A DNA stretch of 64,000 nt, taken from NCBI GenBank assembly GCA_038503035.1, contig JAVSML010000991.1, forward strand, positions 62,001 through 126,000, given 5' to 3'. This document shows positions 23,693 to 36,429 of this stretch, piece by piece. The position numbers and the translations under genes are program-made. Each line of letters begins with the position of its first letter. Position 1 is the stretch's first letter. The DNA is from Crocodylus rhombifer. Its lineage: Eukaryota; Chordata; Crocodylia; Crocodylidae. The notes beneath the pieces were generated by a model that saw only the letters and a program-made list of their open reading frames with translations, did not search any database and had not been told where the DNA came from.

Positions 23693-25310
23693 TTTCATAG
23701 TTGGTAGGGTCAGAAGGGACCTGACCAGATCATTAAGTCCAAACCCCTGCCATAGGCAGAAAAGAATGCTGGGGTCAAATGACCCTGGCTAGGTGATTAT
23801 CTAGCCTCCTTTTGAAGACCCCCAGAGTAGGAGTGAGCACCACTTCCCTTGGAAGTTGGTTTCAGATCCTAGTCATCCTGACTATGAAGTAGTGCTTCCT
23901 GATATCTAGCCTGACCCTACTCTCAATCAACTTGTGGCCATTATTCCTACATACTCCTCATAGTGCTCAGAGGAACATGGACTTTCCCCTTCCCCACAGA
24001 CCACCCCGGTAAGTTTATAGATGGCCACCAGATCCCCTTTCAGCCTTCTCTTGTGGAAGCTGAACAGGTTCAGGTGGTCCCTTAGCCTCTCTTCATAGGG
24101 CCTACCCTGCTGCCCCCTGACCATGCGAGTGGCCCTCCTTTGGACCCTCTCAACTCTGTCCACATCCCTCCTGAAGTGCGGTGCCCAGAACTGGATGCAG
24201 TATGCCAGCTGCAGCCTGCCCAGTGCCGCATAGAGGGGGAGGATCACCTCCTTGGACCTGCTTGTGATGCATCTGTGGTTGCATGACAAGGTGCGGTTAG
24301 CCTTACTGACTGTGTCCTCACATCTGCGGCCCATGTACATCTTGGAATCAATAATGACTTCACGATCATTTTCTGCCTCTGTGCTGATGAGAAGGGAGTT
24401 CCCCAGCCTATAGATATGCTGCTGGTTCTTCCTCCATAGGTGCAGTACCTTGCACTTGTCAGTATTGAATCCCATCCTATTCTCAACCACCCACTCCTGT
24501 AACCTGTCCAGATCTAGTTGTAGCCTGTTCCTCCCTCCTATCATGCCCACCTCTCCCCATAGTTTAGCGTCATCCACAGATTTGAACAAGGTGCTTTTCA
24601 CCCCCTCATCTGAGTCACTGATGAAGATGTTGAACAGTGAGGGCTTGAGGACTGAGCCCTGGGGGACCTCACTGCCCACATCCCTCCAGGCTGAAAATGC
24701 CCCTTTCACCACTACTCTCTGGATGTGGCCCTCTAGCCAATTTGCAACCCATCTTACTGTGTAGGCATCACCTCCACAGTTGCCTAATTTTTGAATGAGA
24801 ATGGGGTTAGAGACAGTATCAAAGGCCTTCCTAAAGTCCAGAAAGACTACATCTACCACAACACCTGCATCTAAGGATTTTGTGACCTGGTCATAAAAGG
24901 CAACCAGGTTGGTCTGACAGGACCTGCCACTAATGAGCCCTTGTTGGTTGCCCCTAAGCATAATCTCCCCTGACCTCGCAGATGTGCTCCTGGAAAATTT
25001 TCTCAAAGAGCTTCCCCAGGACCGAGGTAAGACTAATGGGCTTATAGTTTTCTGGGTCCTCCTTCCTCCCTTTTTTTGAAAGTGGGGACCACATTGGCCC
25101 TTTTCCAGTCCTCTGGCACCTGGCCAGAGCACCACAAGTGCTCATAAAGCTGTGTCAGGGGTCCCACAATGACCCCTGCCAATTCCTTCAACACTCTAGG
25201 GTGGAGATCATCAGGACCTGCTGATTTAAACACATCCAGCCCCACCAGAAGTTCCCTAACTAGGTCTTCTCTGACCCTAGGCCTGGCTGTGCCTCTCTTG
25301 AGTCCATCCA
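23693..25310 (-). mobile_element. CR1 LINE, 5'-truncated, inserted in a foldback element
   Basis: The 3' end at about 23693-23760 is, on the minus strand, a CR1 tail: GGTCCCTTCTGACCCTACCA then ACTATGAAACTG. Upstream is reverse transcriptase beginning at about 25300. The surrounding sequence on both sides belongs to one inverted-repeat element, so the CR1 arrived later. CR1 copies usually lack target duplications, and none was fixed here. Confidence 0.9.
23927..25300 (-). pseudogene. CR1 ORF2 reverse transcriptase relic
   Basis: Three frames must be combined. 25042-25245 reads KSAGPDDLHPRVLKELAGV and VPEDWKRANVVPTFKK. A second frame (24954-25145) reads DPENYKPISLTSVLGKLFEK. The third is a long open stretch of 402 codons (23927-25135) with LISGRSCQTNLVAF, motif A VVFLDFRKAFDTVS, motif B VPQGSVLKPSLFNIFISD and motif C LFKSVDDAKLWG. 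It ends with the CR1 C-terminal signature VERVQRRATRMVRG and YEERLRDHLNLFSFHKRRLK. Motif C has VDD where FADD is usual, but both catalytic Asp remain. The N-terminal endonuclease is missing. Long openness suggests a younger copy than most in the window. Confidence 0.9.
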
Positions 25311-25906
25311 GAATGCTGGTGCAGCCCCAGCTCCAGCCCCGCCCACCTTGTGCAGATCAAGGGACACATGCCCTGCCATGCACTGCCACCAGTTGTGCAG
25401 CTGGGGTGGGGTGAGGTTGGGAGGTGCAGGTAGGCCAGGGAGGCTCTGGCCACTGTGCACCAATTGTCTGGAGCCACCCTGGCTGAGTGAAAGGCAGGAG
25501 GGCAATGCTCCTGCTTCCAGTAACTTCCACCACCAGCCTGGAGTGCAGCTTGGTGCAGCCCCAGCCCCTCCCATCCCATGCAGATTTGGAGGTACATGCA
25601 CTGCCCCCTATGACCTCCCATACTGGCAGTGTGCAGCAGCAGGAGCTGCCCCATCCCCTCCCCGTATCCCCCTCCCTGCCCTCTGGGCCACCCTGCCCCA
25701 GCCCCAGCCTGAATCCATCCCTTGCTTTGGGGGCATTGATCTGCCCCCCCCGCCCCATCACAACAGACTTACCAGCTGGAGGCAGCTGTGTACAGCATCA
25801 TAAAATCAAAACCCCGTCGGAACCTCAAAACAAGTGCTGTAATTTACAACGGTTTTACATGCCATTTGTTGTAATTCAAACGGTCATAAGTTGAGGACTG
25901 CCTGTA

Positions 25907-27519
25907 CTCCAGTTTGCAATGAAGAGGTCACATTTTACAGTAGGTCATTGCATGTTACTCCAATCACTTTCCAGTTCTTTCAGCTGAGCAGGATGGAAGC
26001 AGAGGAAAATGATGACTCACTTGTATGTCATTAAGTCTCAAGGCCTCTGGAGCTATTTTCACAGCATGGAACATCATGCATCTTGCTCAGGGTTATGCTG
26101 AGAGTCACAAACGAGATTGTAAAGTACTGCACCTCATTTTTCCATTCCCCAAAATTTCATGTTTATTCCCTTTGTGTGAGGGCAATGCCTTATAGGGTCT
26201 TAATATAAACATATCTTTTGGCAGGGATGAGTTTCAAAGGGAAAGGAAATGATAGGTCATAGTGGAATGGAGCAAATCAATTCCCATTGCATATGTTGTT
26301 ATTGGCATTCCTTATTAAGCCTTACACAATTTTCAGTAACACGTTTAAGTGTGTAGACTTGGAATTGGTACAGTGCTAACAGATTTGAGGTTCTTTCTTC
26401 CAAGGTTATTTTGTTTTGAATGCAGTCAGTGGTATTTCTCAGCTCATCAAACAAAATGAACATCTGCTCGTTCAAGTATAAAGAAGACTGCAGGGACCAA
26501 GGAATTTTTTGCTGACAAACATTTTACATAATGCATCTTGGGTATAATGTTTAAATAACACTTGGACATGACCTACTGCATAGATCACCACTCAATTTAC
26601 TGTATATACTGTACAACACAGTATATAACACATTTCAAATGGCTAATATAAGATAAACAGATGCAAATATACTTGATTTGCAGGAATAATTCTATTAATA
26701 TCCTATACTCTTGAAGATATTTAGCTTGAGGAATTGGCACTCAGTGTAAAACAGTGTAAATTAAGCACATAGGGTATTATTCTGCAGCCACTGATATGGC
26801 AAAACTCTCATTTTCTTCAGTCAGACAGGTTTAGGCTGAATTTAACAAAGGTTTTCCAAATGGTAAGATGAACTGAAAAGAGGGGCAGAATTTTACAAAA
26901 TGTTATTAACGCTTCATTTTTCCAGATCCTGTCCCATCTGCCTTTACTTGTCTGATTTTTCCTTTAATACATTTATGGTGTTCCCAGCCCAGGCTTGTGG
27001 GACAGCCCAGGCCACAGCATGTGCAGCTGGTTTCATCACTCTTGGGTATGTAGCAAGGCTGGTGCAGCACATCAGCTGGACTCAGCTTTCCAGCAGCCCC
27101 AGTGGTGGTGGCTCCTTTTGGCTGCTGCTGCCAGTATTGCTACTGCCACCAGACCCAGCCTCACTGTCCAGGAACCCCTGCCTGTCTGCTGCACCCCAGG
27201 CAGATAGGATGGGACAAGGGCATGTGGGAGAGGCATCTGGGAGTGAGATGGGTAGGATTGTGGGGTGATGACAATGCAGGGCTTTGCTGGCAGCAGATCA
27301 CTGCTCAGTCCTGGGCCCTGGCTCTATGCTGTCACTGCCTAGAGATCCAGGCCCTTCCCATCTATCCCACACCTGAATGCTGCTCCTTGTCTATCAATGG
27401 CCCCAACTCAACCCATCCACTCAGCTAAGCATCCCCTGCCCATGAGGCTTCTGGCTTGGTGTCTGTCGAGGCTCCACCCACCTACTTGCTCTGTCTGGTG
27501 CACCTTGACTAGTCTAGTA
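25907..27519. other. Intergenic DNA, C-rich toward the right
   Basis: No gene was recognised. 26990-27480 is GC-rich with Cys/Trp/Pro-biased open frames typical of non-coding GC-rich repeat DNA; it may be the body of the element whose end lies at 27520-27649. Confidence 0.4.
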
Positions 27520-27649
27520 ATCTACCACTTAGGAAGTTTTGGTGAGCTGTTGCAGGCTTGGGGGAGAGGTGGGGGTGTTGAACTAGCTTGCAGCAGCTCA
27601 CCAGAACTCCCTAAGTGACCCTTCAGCCCAAATAATTGCCCATTCCTAG
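27520..27649 (-). mobile_element. hAT-type MITE end with hairpin
   Basis: Arms CTTAGGAAGTTTTGGTGAGCTG and CAGCTCACCAGAACTCCCTAAG form a hairpin at about 27528-27617. The right edge, on the minus strand, reads CTAGGAATGGGCAATTATTT. It closely resembles CAGGGATGGGAAATTATTT at 51596, and similarity continues through GGTGAGC. CAGGGGTGGGCAA-type ends are typical of hAT elements. Confidence 0.55.
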
Positions 27650-27699
27650 TTTGCAGTCAAGATCTACCTTACAACTGTATGAACCATGATGAACACCTT

Positions 27700-28680
27700 A
27701 AGGATCTAGAGCAGGGTTTCCTACAATTACAGTACAATCCCAAAACTATAGCCCCTTAAATCAATAAAGCCAGACTAAAACCTCGCTCTGACCTGCTACA
27801 ATACCAACGCCAGGAAAAGGATAACAGACTCCATCTGGTTGTCACCTACGGCCCCCAGCTTGAAAACCTAAAATACATCATTAATGACCTCCAAGCTGTC
27901 TTGGAAAAGAATGATCATCTCAAGGTAGCCTTTGGGAACAAACATGTCCTGGATTACAGATAGCACCCCAAGCTCAAACGGTGGCTCTCAAATGACAGAT
28001 CAATGAATTCTCATCATCACCTATGGACCAAACCTTGCAATGGACCCAAATGCCTTTTGTTTCCCCACATCAATACAGACAACATCATCACTGGACCTAA
28101 TAACAAGGAGTATAACATTCAAGACTCTTTCATCTGCAGCTAGTGTCCGATCAGTGTTCATTCATTGTTAGATGTAGCGATTGCACTGTCTGTCCAATGC
28201 AGACAGCAGACAGTCATTGTAAGCAGGTGGTGGTTAATAAGACATTGGTACAGCTGCAGAAAGACACAAAAGCCTGTGGCAGAACACCTCACCCTCCCTG
28301 GACATGCCATCACTGACTTCAGGCTTGCTGTTCTTAGGAAGAAAAAATTAAAACAAGTTTGAACATGAAATTGTGGAAATCACCCACAGACTATGTAAAG
28401 TACTGTTTAAACAAGGAAAATTGATTCTTATTACCCATATTAGCTTTTGTGACGCCTTTGAGCCTATAGCTTTAATGCTTCTTTGCTTGCCTCTCCTATC
28501 ACTTTCCCCTACCCCTTTTCCCCCCTTACACCTTGTGTTTTGTATTCCAATTTCTCTCTGCTTATACTCTGCTTTCTGTATATCCTTTCACAGCATCTGA
28601 TAAAAGTCAACTTCAGCCTACAGAAGCTTGTGCTCTCTCTCATATATATCTTATTTAGTTAATTTATAGAGTGAGAAAGA
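27700..28680 (+). mobile_element. Penelope-like element, 3' portion
   Basis: A decayed C-terminal Penelope-like coding region (27790-28362) is followed by a non-coding tail. The tail at 28594-28637 has CATCTGATAAAAG, then CAGAAGCTTGTGCTC. This parallels the CTGATGA...GAAAGC...GCTC arrangement seen in the Penelope-derived repeats at 54 kb, and similar words are widespread in reptile repeats. The tail peters out near 28680. The N-terminal RT is absent. Confidence 0.65.
27790..28362 (+). pseudogene. Penelope-like RT C-terminus and GIY-YIG-type endonuclease relic
   Basis: Penelope-like elements encode an RT fused to a GIY-YIG nuclease. Conceptual reading gives, in order: KDNRLHLVVTYGPQLENLKYI (27 kb side); a CNGPKCLLFPHI Cys/His cluster; TGPNNKEYNIQDSFIC; and finally KPVAEHLTLPGHAITDFRLA at 28270-28330. 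This order (LxLVVTY, CxxCxxCxxH-like cluster, then KPVAEHFNxPGHS) is characteristic of the region from thumb to nuclease in Penelope/Neptune-type elements. The central GIY-YIG core (expected VVYLIxCxxC and YVGET) is badly eroded around 28150-28230. At least three stops interrupt it. An alternative identity for KPVAEH...PGH is not known to me. Confidence 0.7.
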
Positions 28681-31600
28681 AAAAAGCAGTGTGCTGTAAA
28701 CTTGGACTCCAACTCAGACTACACATGGATCTGTGAAACCTGTAACAACCTGCATCAGTCACAAGTGGATTCATTAGGTAACTGCCCAACCTCTTATGCA
28801 TACACCATGATCCAGAGGATCAATGGGTGCCTGTATCATAAAAGGTGCCTTCTGGCTGACTTCAGACTAATGTGGCTAAACATTGTCCTCTGTTGGACCC
28901 AAAACACAGAAATATCAATATAAAACCCAGATAAATGTTTGTTTTCCTCTCTTGTCTTCTCCCTCCCTACCTGAATACTGATACTAATGTGAAATTATCA
29001 TAAAATATAATGCTATAAATAGATGCAAAGAAGTACAGTGAAAGAAAATATTTAGCTTTTGATACAGGAATACAGTAAATTATATAAAGCCACAGATAAA
29101 ATAAACTATTTACAGACTATTCGCAGTGCCAAAGTCAAACATTTGTTCCAGTTTTACCCAGATAAATTAAGAATAATCCAATTTAATTCACATATTTTTC
29201 TGGAATTACATTGAGGCACTTGAGATTAGAATCTGACTTCTTCTCTGAACCTACTGTTGATATATCAGGTGATGTATATAGGTTTCAATAAGCAGAAATT
29301 TTGCTATTGACTTTAACAGAATCAAAAAAACTTTTTTGTACAGTATGTAATTTATTTATTAAATGTTTAGGCTAAATAAAATTGGGTGCAATCACGCGTT
29401 TGAGGTGCATATCCCAGAGATAAAAATCAGAACGCAAAGACAACTGACAGCTGAGGGAAGAAGAGTAAATTCCAAAAGCAAAAATGATCACAGAGAAGGA
29501 CATGCCAGCAGCTGGAGGGCTTCTGTCAATCCCAGATGGCAGAATTTTGGCATTGTACTTGTATTCTGTATACCTATAATCTGGAGCAGTTTATTCCCTG
29601 CATACAACAAAAACATTCAGTTTTACTAAGCTTACTACTAAACAAAAAAACATGATGAAAACTAGTATAACCCAACAAAACTGTCTTGTGGTAAAGTACC
29701 TCCTACAGCTAAATTCTAAACCCAATGTGGGACAGATGAGGTTCTGCTATTCTGTTGCTGTCATACTGGTTTTTCAATTGCATCTCAAGCACACTAAGCA
29801 AAAGACCATATCCAAGGCAATATGCACTCAAATATTTAGCTTTCAATATAAAACAAGAAGTAATTGTGGGGTTTTTTTAATTTTACGTTCCTACTTATTA
29901 GCAACTGATAACAGCAACACCCACCCCTAGGTAAGGTATTTGTTAGCACTTGAAGAATGGCTTTGCTAAAAACAATTTATGAAAATAGTTGTTAATAATA
30001 ATCTCAAGGAGTGTCCTTCTATGACTATTGCACTGGCAACTCAGGTGGACAAAGGGAAACTGAAAGCTTTCAGTAGGTTGGTGAGAGGAAAGATAGATCT
30101 GTTACCTCAATTTTGGTACTGGGACAAGGATGAATTTTCTTTTTCCTCATTTGAATAATGGGCAAAGTAACTTGAAAAAAATACTGGGAAGGTGAAAAAG
30201 AGTGGGCCTTTTCATTTCTGAATCCCCACCACAATAATTATCATCAGCAAGCAACTTAGAGGACTACTTTACTTTTACTATAGATTCCATATCGACTATT
30301 AATTACCTCATTTCATGAGATTCTTTCAATCTAAACAACATTTTTATTGGGTATTACAAGATGGAAAGTCACATAAATGTGTGTAAAAAGTGTTAGAGCT
30401 AATCAAAAAGGTTTAGTGAATCATTCACGTGCCAAAAACTATAGTTTGGAGATGGACAATAAGATTTATGAACTTTGAAAAAATAGTTTTGGCAAAAATG
30501 AAGAGAAAAATGGGAATGTCAGAATAATTTATTCCATCACTTCTGAAACAGAACATTTTGAAATTGTCATCAATGCTTTTAGATTCAGACAAAATGATGC
30601 TCCAGTCCTGAAAGTCACATTAATTTCTAAAAGACATAGCAGTTAAGATACATAATATCATAGATTCCTATTCTATATTTTGCATGCATTTATTCGACAA
30701 AAATTAAGGTCAATGAAATTCTTATACTTTGATCAAGCAGGAGTACAGAACAAAGAGTTGCACTCCTGCCCAGGGAGGGGATGAGGGCTTCGAATTAGTG
30801 TTTATCTGAGATTTTTTTTAATAGTAAGTTCATGATTTTTTTTGTTCACGTAATTACTTTAGTCATCATGGATGTTATTCTTTGTAAGTAGACATTATCT
30901 TAAGTCTAAAATATTATAGCTATCTTCTCTAGCTCTCTTCTGATTATGTCAAGAAAGCTCCTTTTTTATATTGGAATGTTTATTTTAGCAGAATCCCTGA
31001 AGTGGTATGACCTGAAAGGAAATTTTCAGTTCAGGGCAATCTGACACAAGCTTTCATTTTGTTTTTAAATTTGCTTTTTTCCACCAGTTTTGTTATAGCA
31101 GTTTTCCTCTCCCATCCAGTGCCATAAATATTGCAAAACAAATAGGTTCAGTCAGAAAGGTGTTTTAGTCATATTTTTGGTCCAAAAGCTAATGCAAGCA
31201 ACAGCATGAGTTTGCAGATTAATTCTTCCATACATTTATAGTTTACATTTCATAGGGTTAAATCTCTTCTTTTCCCCCTTCTTTAATTTCCCCAAAATAC
31301 AAAAATGGTGACTCCTTATGTAACAGATATTATGACAGTGCAAGTCAAAGTATTGGAAGCTCTACTTCTGTAAAGAATGCTAATTAATGTAGTTCAAACT
31401 CTAGTCACCCAGTGCAATGCAGTATCATCTTAGTCAAAGTTTTTGAAGTTATCAGATAGATTTCAATTGACTTTTGTGGGCCTTGGATCATGCCATGGAG
31501 GATTAACTTGATCTTTTACTGAGCAAGCCCCAGCTGTTAGCATGTACTCGCCTTTTTAGTGCCTTTCTTTTTTTTTCTTCCATCTGACATTTTTCCATCC

Positions 31601-31919
31601 AGCATCAATGAACCAGGTGATTGTATGAGAATAAAATATTTTCCTGGCTTCAAGTTTTTAACTAGATCATGAGGGGAATCATCCAAACGTTTTCAGTCTG
31701 TTTTGGGGCTACAGACAGTCGGCAGCTACTTGTTACTTTGAGCAAATGTAGGAAGAGTAAGACTCACCCAGATGGCTATCAAAATACCTTGTTGGGATAG
31801 CATATACAATCTGTTTTAGATTTTGGGGCCCTAGATGGTACAGGACTTTACACATCAGCAGCAATGACTTGAATTGCACTCAGAAGCAAAGAGGTAGTAT
31901 CAACATTTAGAAATGTGCT
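28681..31919. other. Unannotated AT-rich intergenic DNA
   Basis: Over 3 kb without a recognisable gene, transposon terminus or RNA gene. Frames at 29363-29629 and 29652-29930 lack motifs. Confidence 0.5.
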
Positions 31920-31939
31920 CTGGGGTGGAAGAGGGGGCA

Positions 31940-32150
31940 GAGGGTATTTTAATTAGAGTGGCTCTGAGAGTTGCTGTAATAAAAGTGCCTGCAGCATCAT
32001 GTGTATTCAGCATCTTACTCTTCAGAATGGCAGCAGGGGCGCTTTAACTAAAGCTTGTTTGATGAGATTTAGTTAAAGCACCCCTGCAACCATTCTGAAG
32101 TGTGGGACGCTGAATACACATGACACTGTAGGCACTAAATATGCATGATA
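31940..32150. mobile_element. Foldback MITE
   Basis: Arms of about 67 bp (31987-32054 and 32067-32133) are inverted matches. They are readable as GCCTGCAGCATCATGTGTATTC against GAATACACATGACACTGTAGGC, and GCGCTTTAACTAAAGC against ATTTAGTTAAAGCACCCC. Upstream, TTTTAATTAGAGTGGCTCTG recurs in the hairpin at 39147-39187, so the two belong to one family. Confidence 0.65.
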
Positions 32151-35100
32151 GGGAAGCAGAGCTCCATAGCATGTATAGGTGCCCAAGAGCACTGTGCTTA
32201 CATTAATCCAGATTGCTCATCAGGTTGAGCAACTACATGTGGAAACCTGCAGGATTGTGTCCCTCTGCACAAATTACTACATATACATATAGCAGAGGCA
32301 TCTCTTGTTTTAATATTCCTTCTGTTTTTGCTAAAGTAGTTATTTATTTATTTAGTGCCTGGTTTCATTTCTTCCATGCTTTGTTACAAACATCAAAGCA
32401 TGTATTTCTCTTTCCATCTTCCCTCTGTCGCTTTCCATCAGAAAGTCCCTTCAAATCAGGATAAAAGAATACTGCTTGAAACAGTCTCCCATAGTTTATA
32501 TCACTGTTGTGAGTCTTTCTCTTTTGTGCGTCTCATCTAAGGAATGAATACATTCATCCTTTGTGAGTCTATCTGCAAGTTTAATGCCTTCCGCTGTCAG
32601 AATAACACTGGTGTATCACAAGTACAGTGGATCTTTTACATTTCGTACACAAAAGCAAGATCCATTATAGCACTCAAAAGCAGCTGTAATTTATTGAGAA
32701 GCTGTTACATTTTAGCCCTGTAGGCAGTCCTTTGTAGAAGGGCAGCTGTGACAGTAAAGGCAAACACGCGACACTCTGATCATCATCAATAGGCATTGAT
32801 GTCTCTTCACTACTTCTGAAATATTGTCTCTCTGCTATAGATGTAGTTCCATGGTTCTCTTTATAGCCCTGGTTCAGTTAGTATTTGCAACAGAGAGAGA
32901 AGCATGAATAAGGAAAATCTGTATTAGAGCTGGATCAAATTTGTGCCCTTTTTGTCAAAAAACCCAATGTACACAAGAATGAAACCATTCAGGAAAAAAG
33001 AAAACAAATGTTTACATGTAAACATTCCAGTATGTCTGAAAGTAACCATATTTTTACCAAAATTTTGATTGAACATTTTTGGTTGTTGAAAAAAATGTAA
33101 ATTATATTATTTTCAATAGTGTTCAATTAATATTATTCAATGAATAATATTTTAATATTTTTCAGTTAAAATGTTAAATTAAAAAAACATAATTAGAAAA
33201 TAGGGAAACATTTGTGAGAAGAAAAGAAAAATCACCTATTTCAAACTCTATGCATTTGTAATCCTTTTCTTCTTTTTTAAATTTTATATACCTTCAGTGT
33301 ACCAGGACAGTAAAATATCATGTGCCTTCATTAGGAGAGCACACATAACACTATCCAGATTAGGGTCCAAATCAAGATAATTTTTGTTTCTCCAAATTCA
33401 ACTCCTTTCTACTGCAAATTAACCCCTGCACCCTGATTTCTAGTTTTAAAAAAATGTTCCATTATCTTATTTAACCCAAGATTTGTTCTGAAAAAGAATA
33501 TTTAGTATCAAAAGATGAATAAAGGTAAAGGAAACATGCGTGCAGATTATCTTGTAAAAGGATGCCAGTGTTTAAAATGGACAGAAATAAAAGGTCAAGT
33601 CCTTGTCTTGTCAAGACAAATCAAGTCCTTTGGAAATTAAACTTTTTTGAACCTAGTAACTTGAAAAGAATTTACCCCAAATTAGTTTAAGTTTGTGCTT
33701 CAAGATTGAGTTTTCTTTATGATTTTTTTTAAATCCTTAGCAAAAAAAAGGAAATTTATGACTTAATAAGAACCATCAACTTATTATTATAGATGATGGA
33801 TTAGCTTCCTCCTGAAGGTGAGGAGGGAGACAGATGTCTTATCTGTATAGACATTGGTCCACAGAGTTCCAGCAGAATAGATAACTCCCCTAGCATGGAA
33901 AATGAGAGAGCCTGCAGGCCTAAACTGAAGGGATGACACCCTGCCCTATTTATATTAATAGGAGCTTTTCCAATTCTGCAAGGTTTGCCACCCCTCTCCC
34001 ATCCTGCCGTGACATCCTTCCCCACTCCCCATCCCTTTCTGCCTCCATTTTTAAAATACTGGACTAAATTTTGTGCTCAAGTTCTTGTATTAGCTCTGCT
34101 CTCTTTTTTGCCCTTTTTGTGATGTGAAAAGGCTTTGGTTAAAATAATCCCCCAGGGATTTTCTTTTTGATTATATCCATGGTCTCAAAATGGCTATCTG
34201 TAAAATATATGGGTACTTTGTGCTGCATTGGTGCTTTTGTGAAATGGCACTTAGAGCGCCTATGAATTGGCTCGTATAGAAGAAATCAGTGCCTGATTTG
34301 CATTTAACTCCAATTGATTCAAATTGGATTGAAAATCTAATGGTAAAATACGCCCTCCCACCCCCGGTCAAAAATACCTATGAGTAATACCACAACGGAA
34401 AAAAGAACAGTTAGCCATATATCCCCCTACCATGTATATATACACACAATCCTCAGACAAATTGCACAAAGGAAAAACTAGCTAGATGCTGATTATGAAG
34501 CAGAGTTAATAGCTTGACTACATTGGAAAATATAGGCTTTTATCCACAGTCCTTCAACTGCATTCTATGAATGCATTAAACTACAATTTAAGCAAGAGTG
34601 TTATTAAAGAATGTATAACAATACTCATCATTAATCAGTTCTTACATACACCCCCCCACACTCTAAATTCATTTGCAACAAATTTCTCTCCAACAGTCCA
34701 ATTTGCTTCAGTGAAATAATGTCAGGACTATGTATTTTTTCATTTGCTTTATCTATACTTATTCTTCTATCCATTATTCTTTATGTAAGTTATTAAAAAA
34801 TAATGTAATGAGGACATTATAAGGACACAATATTTTAACTTCTTTATTGCAGCAGCAATGAAAACCACATTTGTCCTTTTTTCTTTAATTTCTAACATAT
34901 AAATACAGAATATTACCAGAAGATAAAAATTTAATATAGGTACAGAATTATGCCACAGACATAAAAACTATATATAAAACTATATATAGTTTTTCTTAAT
35001 CACATAGCACAAATACAAGCAACAAACTGAATATTTTTTCACAGAGTTATAGTTGTATATTATCTCTGCTTCCCTGGATAGAACAATCATTATTTAAGAA

Positions 35101-35290
35101 TCTTGAAACTAGAAGTATTACGTTCTTTATTATTGTTATTTGAAAGTCAAACAATCCCTCTGATTCTACTCAGTGATTAGGGAGGAACAGTCTTTTCATT
35201 GTGATTTTCTTATTAAAATTATGTTTATTCAAAAGACACTGGCTTTTTATGTAACAAGCCTCATATCTTTTTGTATAGAAAAACTAATAT
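32151..35290. other. Unannotated AT-rich intergenic DNA
   Basis: No gene or bounded repeat was recognised. A small self-complementary stretch AAAACTATATATAGTTTTT-like lies near 34970-34997. Confidence 0.5.
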
Positions 35291-35294
35291 ATTA

Positions 35295-35480
35295 GAAATT
35301 GGAGATATAGAAAAAGGAATATATATAAATATATTTGTTCTCTTTCTTCTAATTATCCTTTCACATTCACTTTCATTCATGTTTGTCTATAGCCTTGTTC
35401 CCCACTTTACTGTGCATCTTCTATTTGTTTCCTTTTTCTATATCTCCAATTTCTCCAACTGAATATATATATATATTCAA
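35295..35480. repeat. Perfect 25-bp inverted repeat followed by a (TA)n palindrome
   Basis: The arm at 35295-35319 (begins GAAATTGGAGATATAG) is the exact reverse complement of 35429-35453, with 109 bp between. GAATATATATATATATTC follows directly at about 35461-35478. The interior is pyrimidine-rich and non-coding. Confidence 0.85.
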
Positions 35481-36429
35481 AGTTATCTGCATAGTTCAAA
35501 GAACCAAGAGCTAACCTCTAAACTTAAAGACAAGATTAGTCTTGACATCCATGTTTTCCAAACATCATGGAACAGCACAACTCAAAACTCATCAGAAACT
35601 CAGTCAGGTCTGCTAAACAATCCAAGGTCTCAAGTGCTGTATCACATAACTGCCATATGATGCTACTAAATTGCAAGCTTTACAAGGGTTTTCTAAAATA
35701 AGAGAAAACATAGATGTCCATTGTGGTATGCTGAATAGTTCTCTTGACACAGCTGAGAAAAATTGACCTGCTTTTTAAAATGCCCTGCTTCTGGGGGATG
35801 GAATGGAATCACACAGTAGGTTAATCGAAATCATTGATGTGTTAATTAAATACACTGAAAAACAAGCATACACTCATAAATAATGCTACACAAGTGAATC
35901 TGATGTAGACTAATGTTTATAATAAATGCTCTTCATGAAATATATTTCAAATTTGGAACACTCTTAGAAAATTGCCTCCATTTTTCTCTCAAACCTTTCT
36001 CCAAAATCCTTAGACAAGTTGCACTACCCATCAGGTTAGAAGCCATGCAGTTACAAGTTTAATGCTAATTTTTTTCAGACTGAAAATGCAACCCCTAGAA
36101 ATGTGATTTTTGGGTGTTTTTTGTTTCTTTAAGAAAAAACAGGGATTAAGTGAGGCCAAGTCTTCTGCACAAAGGTGAATTTAAGCCTGTGTGCACCATT
36201 ATATTACTTTCTCTGCTCTATTTAGAATCATTCAAGTGAACCTAAAAAAGAAAGAGATGGAGTGAATTTTGTAGATTTAAAAATGTATTGTATATTGCAG
36301 AGTGGCTATCAAATGATTTTGTTTCATTTTTAAATAAGCAATACTGACTATCATAGGCAGACATGACTTGGGATACAGGGCTAATTATCATGTAGCTCAC
36401 AAAAGGTTCCTACAAACATTTAGTGCTCT
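35481..36429. other. Unannotated AT-rich intergenic DNA
   Basis: Nothing recognised. Confidence 0.5.

Larger units (their letters stand above)
22925..25906. mobile_element. Foldback (long-TIR) DNA element split by a CR1 insertion
   Basis: Left end CAGGCAGGCCTCAGACTTAGG (from 22926) is an inverted match to right end AGTTGAGGACTGCCTGTA (to 25906). Inverted similarity continues inward: CCTCCAGCTAGTAAGTCT and GGCAGATCAATGCCCCCA near 23070-23115 pair with their reverse complements near 25725-25785. The arms are thus about 200 bp or longer. Interiors (23120-23690 and 25315-25640) are GC-rich with degenerate direct repeats. Subtracting the CR1 (23693-25310) leaves an element of roughly 1.4 kb without coding capacity. 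Confidence 0.7.

Noticed and set aside
23927..25135. Longest open frame (402 codons, minus) as a host gene
   Set aside because: It contains CR1 RT motifs A, B and C and the CR1 C-terminal signature, is flanked by a CR1 tail, and starts out of frame with its upstream part.
33801..34025. Minus-strand 74-codon frame as an exon
   Set aside because: No convincing splice sites, motif or conservation argument.
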